Shown here one piece after another: positions 9,154-15,962 of a stretch of 64,000 nt of DNA (its first letter is position 1; each line of letters opens with the position of its first letter). The notes under the pieces are model-generated. The model was not told the origin of the DNA, made no database searches, and saw nothing but the letters and a program-made list of their open reading frames with translations. The stretch lies in contig JBARXY010000041.1 in NCBI GenBank assembly GCA_049647585.1, positions 145,389 through 209,388 on the forward strand. The letters are read 5' to 3'. The stretch is from JAGQSZ01 sp049647585 (GTDB lineage Bacteria; Actinomycetota; Acidimicrobiia; Acidimicrobiales; Microtrichaceae). A program made the translations under genes and the position numbers.

Positions 9154-9241
9154 GAGCGAGGCGAGCTGGCTGCGACAGGCTGGCGCCTTCAGCTGCACCG
9201 CAGCTGACCCGACAATCGCACCACAACCACGAGGACTGACC

Positions 9242-10108
9242 GTGAGCATCCGTCGAACCGATCCATCAGATGACGACCTGCGATGGATGAGGGTTGCCTA
9301 CGAAGAGGCCGAGCGCTGTATGAGCCTCGATGATCCCCAATCCCCAAAGGTGGGCGTCGTCATTGTCGACCGAAACGGCGACGAATTGGCTCGAGCCCAC
9401 CGGGGGGAGTTCGACGACGGCGACCACGCCGAGTTCTGCGCCCTGGTCAAGCTGGCCCATGGAGACAAGTCCAAGGTCGACGATGTCGACCTAAGCGGTG
9501 CAACCGTCTACACGACGCTTGAGCCATGCACCTACCGAAACCCTCCCAAGATTCCGTGCGCGAATCGGCTAATCGATGCGGGGGTCTCGACTGTCTGGAT
9601 AGGCCAGTACGACCCCGATCCCAAGATCACAAAGCTCGGGTGGTCTCAGCTCCGCGACAACGGCGTAGCCCTGCATGATTTCGCGGAGGAGGTGAGAGGC
9701 GACATCTGCCACCTGAACACCGTGTTCATCAGCCAGTTCACGCACGGAACTGGCCTCTCTGGCTCCGGGCGGTTCGACTACACGCAGCGGGCGGGCGTGT
9801 ACACGATCCGGTCGTCGGATCTTCCCGATGCCGTTGAGTTCAAGACCAGCTGGGGCTCGATGAGCAGCTCCGGCGTGTACGCACTTGCTCGAGGAGGTCG
9901 CGTCGCCCACGCTCGCGAGGCACGAGACTTCATCGAGGTTGACGATCCCGGAACGTTTGACTTCGAGTCCCACTTCGCCTCGACCAGTGTCGGACAGATC
10001 GCTGTCTTCGAGCAGTCAGGGGGCTTCGCTCTCGTCAAGGTCGTGGGGGTGAAGGTCGACCCCTTTGTCCAGGTCGACGTCGAGTGGGAGCTACGACTCC
10101 CGGATTGA
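9242..10108 (+). CDS. RibD-like cytidine/deoxycytidylate deaminase-domain protein
   Basis: 288 residues from GTG 9242, preceded by cgagga. The zinc-dependent deaminase motifs are intact: HAE (in GDHAEFCAL, about residue 62) and PCx8PC (LEPCTYRNPPKIPCANRL, about 97-108). The ending VWIGQYDPDPKI ... NGVALHDF is RibD-like. Family enzymes deaminate pterin, pyrimidine or nucleotide bases; some act in phage defence by depleting dCTP. The C-terminal ~135 residues (from about 160) are a separate beta-rich region I do not recognise. It is the last gene before the tRNA-Thr fragment. Confidence 0.8.
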   Translation: MSIRRTDPSDDDLRWMRVAYEEAERCMSLDDPQSPKVGVVIVDRNGDELARAHRGEFDDGDHAEFCALVKLAHGDKSKVDDVDLSGATVYTTLEPCTYRNPPKIPCANRLIDAGVSTVWIGQYDPDPKITKLGWSQLRDNGVALHDFAEEVRGDICHLNTVFISQFTHGTGLSGSGRFDYTQRAGVYTIRSSDLPDAVEFKTSWGSMSSSGVYALARGGRVAHAREARDFIEVDDPGTFDFESHFASTSVGQIAVFEQSGGFALVKVVGVKVDPFVQVDVEWELRLPD

Positions 10109-10172
10109 CTCGCCCGCTCCGCTTGGTCCCTGTCGATTCAACGCCGCCACCGCGCCGAGGGCAGACCCACCC

Positions 10173-10306
10173 TCGCGTCTCACGGTTTGTCTCACGAAAC
10201 TCTGGACGAGCACGGATATTGGCGGTTGAATCACGTGAGACGTCGACGCAGAATCGTTGACAGGGCGGGCCTCGACGGACCTCGGTGGACAGATCAGCCA
10301 CGACTT
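10173..10306 (+). repeat. Copy B of a ~133 bp repeat, abutting the tRNA fragment
   Basis: Matches 1381-1512 with scattered substitutions and a 2-base length difference; keeps the GTCTCACG/CGTGAGAC inverted pair. It runs directly into the tRNA-Thr fragment, so the repeat plausibly forms the arm of an attachment site or the terminal sequence of the element. Confidence 0.7.
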
Positions 10307-10348
10307 GTAAACAGCAGGTCACCAGTTCAATTCTGGTCTCGGGCTCCA
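10303..10348 (+). other. 3' fragment of tRNA-Thr(TGT) with CCA, candidate attachment site
   Basis: The stretch carries an anticodon loop CTTGTAA (10304-10310), then acagc, variable loop AGGTC, a perfect T-arm ACCAG-TTCAATT-CTGGT (10321-10337), acceptor strand CTCGGGC (10338-10344), discriminator T and CCA (10346-10348). There is no matching 5' half: bases before the loop do not pair with the 3' anticodon strand, and no GCCCGAG lies upstream. So this is not an intact tRNA but the piece left at one end of an element that integrated into a tRNA-Thr gene. Confidence 0.75.
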
Positions 10349-10719
10349 CCAGAACCCCCGAAAAGATAGGGCTTCTTCGTGGCAGCCAAAGTTCGCTGAG
10401 TGCACGGTGGTCGGCTCGCAGCGAAGGTGCCGCTACGGAGTAGTCGGCGCGCCTCGGCTCGATAAACGGCACTAAGTCGAACTGCCGATGGATCTCTTCC
10501 TTGGAGCTGGGTTGGATGAACCCTCGTAGAAGTTCCAGGTAGACACAATGCTTGATCACGGTTCCACGCGGCGACATCCCTGACGACGACCCAGACGGTC
10601 GCTGCGCCACGCGATGTGGAAGTAGCCGGTCGCTGCCGACCAACCATCTGGTTCGGACTGGCACGAGTCGATGCAATTTCGAGCGCAAGTAAGGTGCGAG
10701 CCGTGCTAGCAATTCGGGC
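10349..10719. other. 371 bp intergenic region beyond the element end
   Basis: A minus-strand frame from about 10690 to 10395 reads partly like protein (VIKHCVYLELLRGFIQ, EEIHRQFDLVPFIEPR) but lacks a start outside the NERD gene and could be a gene relic truncated by the insertion. I see no promoter I would defend. Confidence 0.3.
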
Positions 10720-11601
10720 GTGGCGACAAAGGTGATGGCTCTCAAAAGAGATGACGCCTGTTCAGCATGCGCTGCACCGCTCGTCGCCGGAACCCGCGCG
10801 CAGTGGGACAAGGTGGCGAAGAACGTGACGTGCCTACCGTGCGTCGAGAACACCGCTGCTCCGCCAATTGCCATCCTGGCCGTGCCGCCACCATCTTCGA
10901 CCGTCGAGCCCGATCCGGTCGGCAGCGTGGCCGAGCTTCCACCGATCGATGTCGGCACCCCCGGGGCCTCGGCACAGAAGGAATTCGAACGACGCCACGC
11001 CAAACGGGAACAGAAGATTGAAGAGAAGTGGGGCACCGGCCGCCTCGGCCGGATGGCCAAATTCCTGTCGGACGATCCGCAGACCACCACGGCCTGGGCC
11101 AAGGGCGCTCACGGTGAGGAGCGCGTTGCCGCCATTCTGAGCAAGCGTCTCGCCGAGGACGCGGTGTTGCTTCATGACCGTAAGGTCCCCAAGACTAGGG
11201 GAAATATCGACCACATCGCCGTCGCCCCGAGCGGAGTGTGGATCATCGACGCCAAGAAGTACACCGGAAAGGTCGAGAAGCGAGACGTCGGCGGCTTCTT
11301 TAAAACCGACCTCCGGCTCTATGTCGGCGGACGTGATCGCAGCAAATCGGTTGAGGGTCTGCAGTGGCAGGTCGACGCTGTGCGAAGTGTGCTCGAGGAC
11401 GAAGCAATCCCCGTCTACCCCTCGCTGAGCTTCGTCGGAGCAGAATGGCCGATGTTCTTCGCCAAGCCGTTCCAACTGAAGGGTGTGTGGATCAGTTGGC
11501 CCGCCAAGCTCGCCGAGTTGGTACTCGACGACGGCCCACTCTCGATCGATGAGGTCGACCGGATTGCACGACTGCTCTCGCACCGCCTTCCGGCCAACTG
11601 A
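10720..11601 (+). CDS. NERD (nuclease-related) domain protein with N-terminal zinc ribbon
   Basis: 293 residues from a GTG. The N-terminus has a zinc-ribbon pattern, CSAC near residue 13 and CLPC near 39, then a Pro-rich linker. The NERD domain runs from about 125 to 235: GEERVAAILSKRL, then KVPKTRGNIDHIAVAPSG, then VWIIDAKKYTGKV, keeping the D-H and D-A-K residues expected of the restriction-endonuclease-like fold. NERD proteins are predicted DNA-processing nucleases; the role here is not known. An in-frame ATG at 10735 is an alternative start. Confidence 0.75.
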   Translation: MATKVMALKRDDACSACAAPLVAGTRAQWDKVAKNVTCLPCVENTAAPPIAILAVPPPSSTVEPDPVGSVAELPPIDVGTPGASAQKEFERRHAKREQKIEEKWGTGRLGRMAKFLSDDPQTTTAWAKGAHGEERVAAILSKRLAEDAVLLHDRKVPKTRGNIDHIAVAPSGVWIIDAKKYTGKVEKRDVGGFFKTDLRLYVGGRDRSKSVEGLQWQVDAVRSVLEDEAIPVYPSLSFVGAEWPMFFAKPFQLKGVWISWPAKLAELVLDDGPLSIDEVDRIARLLSHRLPAN

Positions 11602-11728
11602 TCCGGCGGGTATCAGCTGCGCTGAGCAACAGTGCAACAAGGGCCACTCCACCCGGACCTGGCTGAAGTTTCTGAGCCACGCACGCTGTCGCGGACGGCA
11701 GCATGCCCCGTGAACACCCTCTAGCAGG

Positions 11729-12193
11729 TCACTCTTGGGGTGACACCCATGCGACGGCACGCGGTTGACGCGATCGTTGCCAACGCTCAACTGCCATGGC
11801 TCCGGACCCTCCACAGGCCACCAGGCCAAGAGCCAACAGCAACCCTGCGATCCGACTGGGCCAGCGCACGACGCACACATCACTCGGATCCATGCAGAAC
11901 CCTCCAAAATGCACGAACGAGGTAGGCCACATCAACATGATGACCGCAGCCACCTACACGACCATGCCTACTATCCGCCACGCCGCGCCCCGGCCCACGG
12001 TGCCTCCCTCGGCAAGTGCGGCAATGACCATCGCTGGCACTCCGACCACAACGAGCAGGATCCAGTTGAATATCGGTAGACCGGCGGTAAACCCCACTTC
12101 TGGAGCACCCCACATGCCGAGTCCCGCCAGCCACGATGCGACCACCGCGCACCCCGCAGCAAACCAGGACAACACCCGCACTTGTCTACGCAT
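11729..12193 (-). pseudogene. Four-TM membrane protein gene interrupted by an in-frame amber codon
   Basis: One frame runs 155 codons with a single TAG at 11954-11956. The reading before it (WRIVGMVV) and after it (VAAVIMLMWPTSF) together make one transmembrane helix, so the stop falls inside the third of four hydrophobic segments: ~6-28, ~42-62, ~73-92 and ~113-128. This argues for one ancestral membrane protein broken by a point mutation rather than two genes. An internal ATG downstream could still give the C-terminal half. No family recognised. Confidence 0.55.
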
Positions 12194-12334
12194 TCAACGA
12201 TCATGTCCCACCAGCTGCCCGACGACGAGGCCTTACAGAATGATTGCGGACGCGTGCGATCGAGGTCTCACTGTCCCACCGCCTTCCTACCCTGCTTCTC
12301 CGCACCACAGCGGTGCACGACAAGGAGCTGGGAA

Positions 12335-12718
12335 ATGACCAACGAGATCACGACGAAGATTCAGGTGATCGCAGTATTCGACCCAGGCGGCAAGGGTGGC
12401 GACTTCGCCTACACCGTCGGCCTGGCGAACCTCGGAATCGCCGAGCTGCACCTTTGGGCCCGGCCCACACATGCCTGCGACCCAGCTGCTGACTTCTGCC
12501 TGTCGGCACAGGACATGGGCCATCTGCTCAACAACTGGGCCGGGCAGCACCTGGACGGCGACCTGGATGTCGGGAGCACCTTCACCTTCGACTTCGACGA
12601 CGGCGCGGCGAAGGGCCACTTCACGGCTAGCGACCTAGTCCCGGCATTGAGTGTCGACGCCTTCATGGCGGGCGACGACACGCCGGTCATTCCGATGCGC
12701 TGGAGCTTGGAGCGCTGA
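12335..12718 (+). CDS. DUF4262-like protein
   Basis: 127 residues from the ATG at 12335, preceded by aaggag. The N-terminal strand-turn FAYTVGLANLGIAELHLWA matches the start of DUF4262 proteins (F-x-Y-T-x-G-L followed by a strand). The rest (LLNNWAGQHLDGDLDVGS, FDFDDGAAKGHF) is acidic and soluble. Function of the family is unknown. The longer frame upstream has no ribosome site and reads poorly. Confidence 0.65.
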   Translation: MTNEITTKIQVIAVFDPGGKGGDFAYTVGLANLGIAELHLWARPTHACDPAADFCLSAQDMGHLLNNWAGQHLDGDLDVGSTFTFDFDDGAAKGHFTASDLVPALSVDAFMAGDDTPVIPMRWSLER

Positions 12719-12749
12719 GTCTCACGATGTGGGCAGTTCGTTGGGGGCG

Positions 12750-13241
12750 CTAGACAAGCTCAGCGTCGAGCAGACCGAGCGTTGCGTCGTCGAAAGCAAC
12801 CAATTCACAACGCTCGACCGAGGTGGGCTGCAGCGATTTCAATGTGGTCACTGCGGTGTGCGCGGCGAGCTCGGCGGGGAAGCCGTAGATACCCGTCGAG
12901 ATGGCAGGGAACGCCATCGACTTCGCCCCGAGTTCGTCCGCCACCTCGACCGAGCGCTTGTACGCGCTCGCCAGCAGGTCGACCTCGTCTTGGTCGCTAC
13001 CCCAAACCGGTCCAACCGCATGGATGACCCATCTGGCCGCGAGGTGGAAGCCGTCGGTGGCTACCGCATCGCCGGTGGCACACGATCCGATTCGCGCGCA
13101 CGCGACGGCAAGCTCCGGTCCAGCGGCCCGGTGGATCGCACCGCACACTCCACCGCCGGGCAGCAGCTGTTCGTTGGCCGCGTTCACGATTGCGTCGACG
13201 TCGAGGGTGGTGATGTCGCCCAGCCATGCCTCAATCTGCAT
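12750..13241 (-). CDS. Macrodomain protein, O-acetyl-ADP-ribose deacetylase type
   Basis: 163 residues, full length for a stand-alone macrodomain. Binding motifs are intact: IVNAANEQLLPGGGVCGAIH (Asn-Ala-Asn and the GGG-V-x-x-A-I-H loop), WVIHAVGPVW, and the phosphate loop AFPAISTGIYGFP. YmdB-like members hydrolyse O-acetyl-ADP-ribose and can remove ADP-ribose from proteins in the cytoplasm. A link to the ADP-ribosylglycohydrolase at 37-38 kb is possible but not shown. Convergent with the DUF4262 gene, 31 bases apart. Confidence 0.9.
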   Translation of the reverse strand: MQIEAWLGDITTLDVDAIVNAANEQLLPGGGVCGAIHRAAGPELAVACARIGSCATGDAVATDGFHLAARWVIHAVGPVWGSDQDEVDLLASAYKRSVEVADELGAKSMAFPAISTGIYGFPAELAAHTAVTTLKSLQPTSVERCELVAFDDATLGLLDAELV

Positions 13242-13331
13242 GAGGACATCCTTGTGCAGATGCCGGTTGGTGGCAGCGCGCTGAGGGTCACCGCTGAGAA
13301 GAAGCGCGAACCGCTAGGGCGGCGTCATTCT

Positions 13332-13805
13332 TGAATGGTCAGCGGGTGCCCGTTCCGTTGGCGGTGCTGATCCGATTGGCGACGAGGAGCATCACAGACA
13401 GCGCCACAAACAGGGTGAGCCCGCCGATGCTCGCTATGACGTCACCGGTGCGTAGGCCGTCGGTGTTGAACAAGTGGTAAATCACATGCGGGACCCCGTA
13501 GAGCAGTGCCGCCACGGCCGCCGCTGTCACGAGTGGTGCTGTGAGCATGATCAGCGCGGCGATCAGGACTGCGGCCAGTGCCAGGTTGAGCCCGCCGACG
13601 TCTCTGATCAGGTGCTCGTTGAACGGGCCGTCGACTGCGACTCAGACAGCTCCAAAGCCTGGGAAATTTTCATAGAAAGAACGTGGCGCGAGTTGAGCCC
13701 AGAGGCCGACCATCAACGAGTTCAGTGCCAGGTAACCCAGTGCCAGACGTTGCCAAAGTCGATATGTCGCTGGAGTTCTCCCAGTTGCTGCTCGGTGCGT
13801 CGTCT
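13332..13805. repeat. Decayed copy of a ~475 bp duplication (partner at 18318)
   Basis: Aligns without gaps to 18318-18791 at a constant offset of 4986 bases, with many substitutions. Both copies carry the same membrane-protein gene on the minus strand. Similarity fades just outside the gene on both sides. Confidence 0.8.
13339..13770 (-). pseudogene. Nonsense-mutated paralogue of the membrane protein at 18325
   Basis: 144 codons, exactly the length of the intact gene at 18325-18756, with no indels. The start is GCG where the intact copy has GTG, and codon 43 is TGA where the intact copy has Trp (FPGFGAGW becomes FGAV-stop, at 13642-13644). Downstream the frame still encodes a good copy (YGVPHVIYHLFNTDGL), so decay looks recent or the 3' part may still be expressed from an internal ATG at 13548. 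Confidence 0.8.
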
Positions 13806-13932
13806 GCTTCCCGCCAACATCGGACGCCGTGGACGCGTTCGCTCATGAGGCTTGTCTGCCGAATCTCTGGAGACGCTGTTCCCCGATGACACCCGCTCGA
13901 TTGCTGTGACCGGCGGCGTAGCCGCGTGACGC

Positions 13933-14349
13933 TCATGGGAGCTCTGCGGGGGTCACGATGTCGATCTCGGTGACAACCCCGGAGAAGTCGTGTGAGTTGT
14001 TGGTGATGAACCGGTCGGCTCCGGCGGCGACGGCAGTGGCCAGGTGCACGGCGTCGACAGCCCTCAGCCGATGACGAGCACCGAGCGCTGTTGCCAGCTC
14101 CGCTATCGCGAGGTCGACTGGTAGCAGGTCGAGACGGCCGAGAAGCGCGGCCAAGGCGCCGACCTCACCGCCCGCTTGGTTCCGGAGAGGCCTCGAAAGC
14201 AGCTCTGGCAACAACAGAACAGAACCGACTCCGGCTACCGACGTCTCATCGGCAGCGTCTGACGATTCGAACAGAGCACGAACCGGGCTGCCCAACGCAT
14301 GCCCGGGTTCGGCTGCATAGATCAGGACATCGGCGTCGAATGCGTCCAT
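13933..14349 (-). CDS. PIN-domain toxin (VapC-type ribonuclease)
   Basis: 138 residues with the PIN-domain acidic residues: D in FDADVLIYA (about residue 6), E in LLPELLSRPL (about 49), and the D pair in LRAVDAVHLATAV (about 99) and TNNSHDFSG. VapC toxins cleave RNA, often tRNA-fMet or rRNA, when freed from their antitoxin. Encoded 12 bases after the Phd/YefM antitoxin gene on the same strand, in the usual antitoxin-first order. Confidence 0.85.
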   Translation of the reverse strand: MDAFDADVLIYAAEPGHALGSPVRALFESSDAADETSVAGVGSVLLLPELLSRPLRNQAGGEVGALAALLGRLDLLPVDLAIAELATALGARHRLRAVDAVHLATAVAAGADRFITNNSHDFSGVVTEIDIVTPAELP

Positions 14350-14361
14350 GCTGCGACCAAC

Positions 14362-14652
14362 TCAGCGCCGGGACCGGTCGGCACGGATCTCGGCGACAAG
14401 CTCGTCGGCACGGCCAGGCGCTAGTCCACCGCCATTCGACAACGGCTGGGTGCGCCCGGTTGCGACCAACCTGCCGATCTCGGCGGCATCGGCCAAGGCG
14501 GCCTCTGCTCGCCGACTCCTGAGCCGATCCGGTCGCACCAGCACCGCCACGGGCATTCCGTGGCGGGTCAGGGTTACCTCCTCACCGCGTATTACCGCAT
14601 CGATCAGCTTGGGCAGCTCGGCCGGTGCAGCGCTCACGTTGATGGAGGTCAT
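14362..14652 (-). CDS. Phd/YefM-family antitoxin
   Basis: 96 residues. N-terminal Phd/YefM fold: INVSAAPAELPKLIDAVI, then GEEVTLTRHGMPVAVLVRP, the standard DNA-binding and dimerisation region. The disordered C-terminus (about 55-96) would wrap the PIN toxin. It precedes the toxin gene by 12 bases. An inverted repeat at 14671-14686 just upstream is a likely operator for autorepression. Confidence 0.85.
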   Translation of the reverse strand: MTSINVSAAPAELPKLIDAVIRGEEVTLTRHGMPVAVLVRPDRLRSRRAEAALADAAEIGRLVATGRTQPLSNGGGLAPGRADELVAEIRADRSRR

Positions 14653-14670
14653 CAGGGCATCGTACCTCTA

Positions 14671-14686
14671 TGTACAACAACGTACA
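14671..14686 (-). promoter_or_regulatory. Inverted repeat, candidate antitoxin operator
   Basis: TGTAC-N6-GTACA ending 19 bases upstream of the antitoxin ATG, in a locally AT-rich stretch where its promoter should lie. Phd-type antitoxins typically bind short palindromes here. Confidence 0.45.
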
Positions 14687-14900
14687 GTTTGAATTCCGAG
14701 TTCATCCGGTCCGAACCCCTCGAATCGGTGACGATCTCGTTCCACAACCGCGGAGGGTCGACCAAAGCTCAAGTAGTGGGCCTACACGACCGATACTCCG
14801 ACTAGCGGTGAGATGGAACGCCTCGGTCTGAACAAACGACGCTGCAAGCGTCATGTCGATGAGGCTCAACAACATCCCACGCACTCGGAAGAGGCACATC

Positions 14901-15953
14901 ATGTCCATCACCTTCGTAGGTGCGGTCAGGTCCAACACTTCCCGAGGACGGCGAAACTCGTTGCGGCTCATACCTTTTGTGGTCGCACTGGTCAGCGTGG
15001 TTGGGCTCCTCGGAGTCACCCCAGCGGGCGCAGCAGAGTCGCCCGTCGGTCTCGGAACCGCCACAAGTTTCGCCATCTTGGCAGGCGCTGGAATCACGAA
15101 TACGGGCGCGACCACGATCACGGGCGACGTCGGCTCGTTTGCGACCACATCCCAGACAGGCTTCGGAACGGTCGTGCAAACGGGAGTAAACCACGCAGGT
15201 GACGCCGTTACCCAGCAGGGAAAGCTGGACCTTGTCGACGCGTTCAACGATGCCGCTGGCCGGGGGCCCGCGACGGCTCCGGTGCCTGTGGATCTGGTGG
15301 GCAAGACGCTGACCCCCGGTGTTTACAACAGCGGGACGATCGAGCTCAGTGGAACGTTGACTCTTGATGCGCAGGGAGACCCGGACGCGGTGTTCGTGTT
15401 CCAAGCTGCGTCGACTCTGGTGACTGCATCCGCCTCGTCGGTGGTCGTGATCAACGGAGGGCCGACCAGCGCGTGCAACGTCTACTGGAAGGTGGGCAGC
15501 TCGGCCACGCTCGGCTCGGGCTCGTCGTTCGTGGGAACCATCCTGGCGGCAGATTCGATCTCTCTGAATTCCACCGCGCAGGTCGAGGGCCGGCTATTGG
15601 CCCAGACAGGTGCTGTCACATTGATCGACAACACGATCACGAACGCCGGCTGTGCGACCTTGCCTACCAAGAAGCCAGCCCCTCTGGACACCACCACACC
15701 GGGTGACGTTGACGGCACCCCCGTCGCCACTGTGCCTGGCGCCGGCACGACCCCGAACGCCGGCGATGCTCCACCCAGCGATATTCCACCCAGCGATATT
15801 CCACCGAGCAGGACTCCACCGACTCCCGACCTGACGACGAGCCTTGCCTTCACGGGCAGCGACTGGCGCATCGTCGCTCTGGGTACCTCGACGTTGCTGG
15901 TAGGGCTCTTCTGCGTGGCGCTGTCCCGGTCCCGTCGAGGCGCGAACGGATAG
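14901..15953 (+). CDS. Surface-anchored ice-binding protein (DUF3494)
   Basis: 350 residues from the ATG at 14901, preceded by ggaagagg. A signal peptide covers ~1-45 (Arg-rich, then LIPFVVALVSVVGLLG and cleavage after AGA). The DUF3494 ice-binding beta-solenoid spans ~50-255: LGTATSFAILAGAGITNTG, then ITGDVGS, TLTPGVY, then AVFVFQ and CNVYWKVGSSATLG. A Pro/Thr-rich linker holds two copies of PPSDI, followed by LAFTG, a hydrophobic helix and a basic tail, matching LAxTG-type sortase anchoring. Family members bind ice crystals or act in adhesion. Ten bases before the CHASE-GGDEF-EAL gene, probably co-transcribed. Confidence 0.9.
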   Translation: MSITFVGAVRSNTSRGRRNSLRLIPFVVALVSVVGLLGVTPAGAAESPVGLGTATSFAILAGAGITNTGATTITGDVGSFATTSQTGFGTVVQTGVNHAGDAVTQQGKLDLVDAFNDAAGRGPATAPVPVDLVGKTLTPGVYNSGTIELSGTLTLDAQGDPDAVFVFQAASTLVTASASSVVVINGGPTSACNVYWKVGSSATLGSGSSFVGTILAADSISLNSTAQVEGRLLAQTGAVTLIDNTITNAGCATLPTKKPAPLDTTTPGDVDGTPVATVPGAGTTPNAGDAPPSDIPPSDIPPSRTPPTPDLTTSLAFTGSDWRIVALGTSTLLVGLFCVALSRSRRGANG

Positions 15954-15962
15954 GGCCCACCT

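Larger units (their letters stand above)
1..10348. mobile_element. Right end of a decayed integrative element inserted at tRNA-Thr
   Basis: This span is read as element DNA because three signals converge: a tRNA-Thr 3' fragment closes it at 10303-10348, an excisionase-like HTH gene lies at 4321-4680, and the start of a MobF relaxase lies at 4208. When integration uses a tRNA 3' end, the 3' fragment marks the far end of the element and the intact tRNA sits at the other end, here presumably left of the window. Cargo is defence-like (SIR2, DAC, protease, Ymh, OGG, deaminase). No integrase is visible, and several genes are broken. The left limit is unknown. The 133 bp repeat at 1381 could be an internal boundary from an older insertion. 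Confidence 0.45.

Noticed and set aside
10303..10348. Intact tRNA-Thr gene
   Set aside because: No 5' acceptor strand, D-arm or pairing 5' anticodon strand lies upstream; only the 3' part is present.
10035..11102. 355-codon minus-strand frame over the deaminase end, tRNA fragment and NERD start
   Set aside because: It runs antisense to two better genes and through a tRNA fragment, and its translation is low-quality for most of its length; only a short stretch might be a relic.
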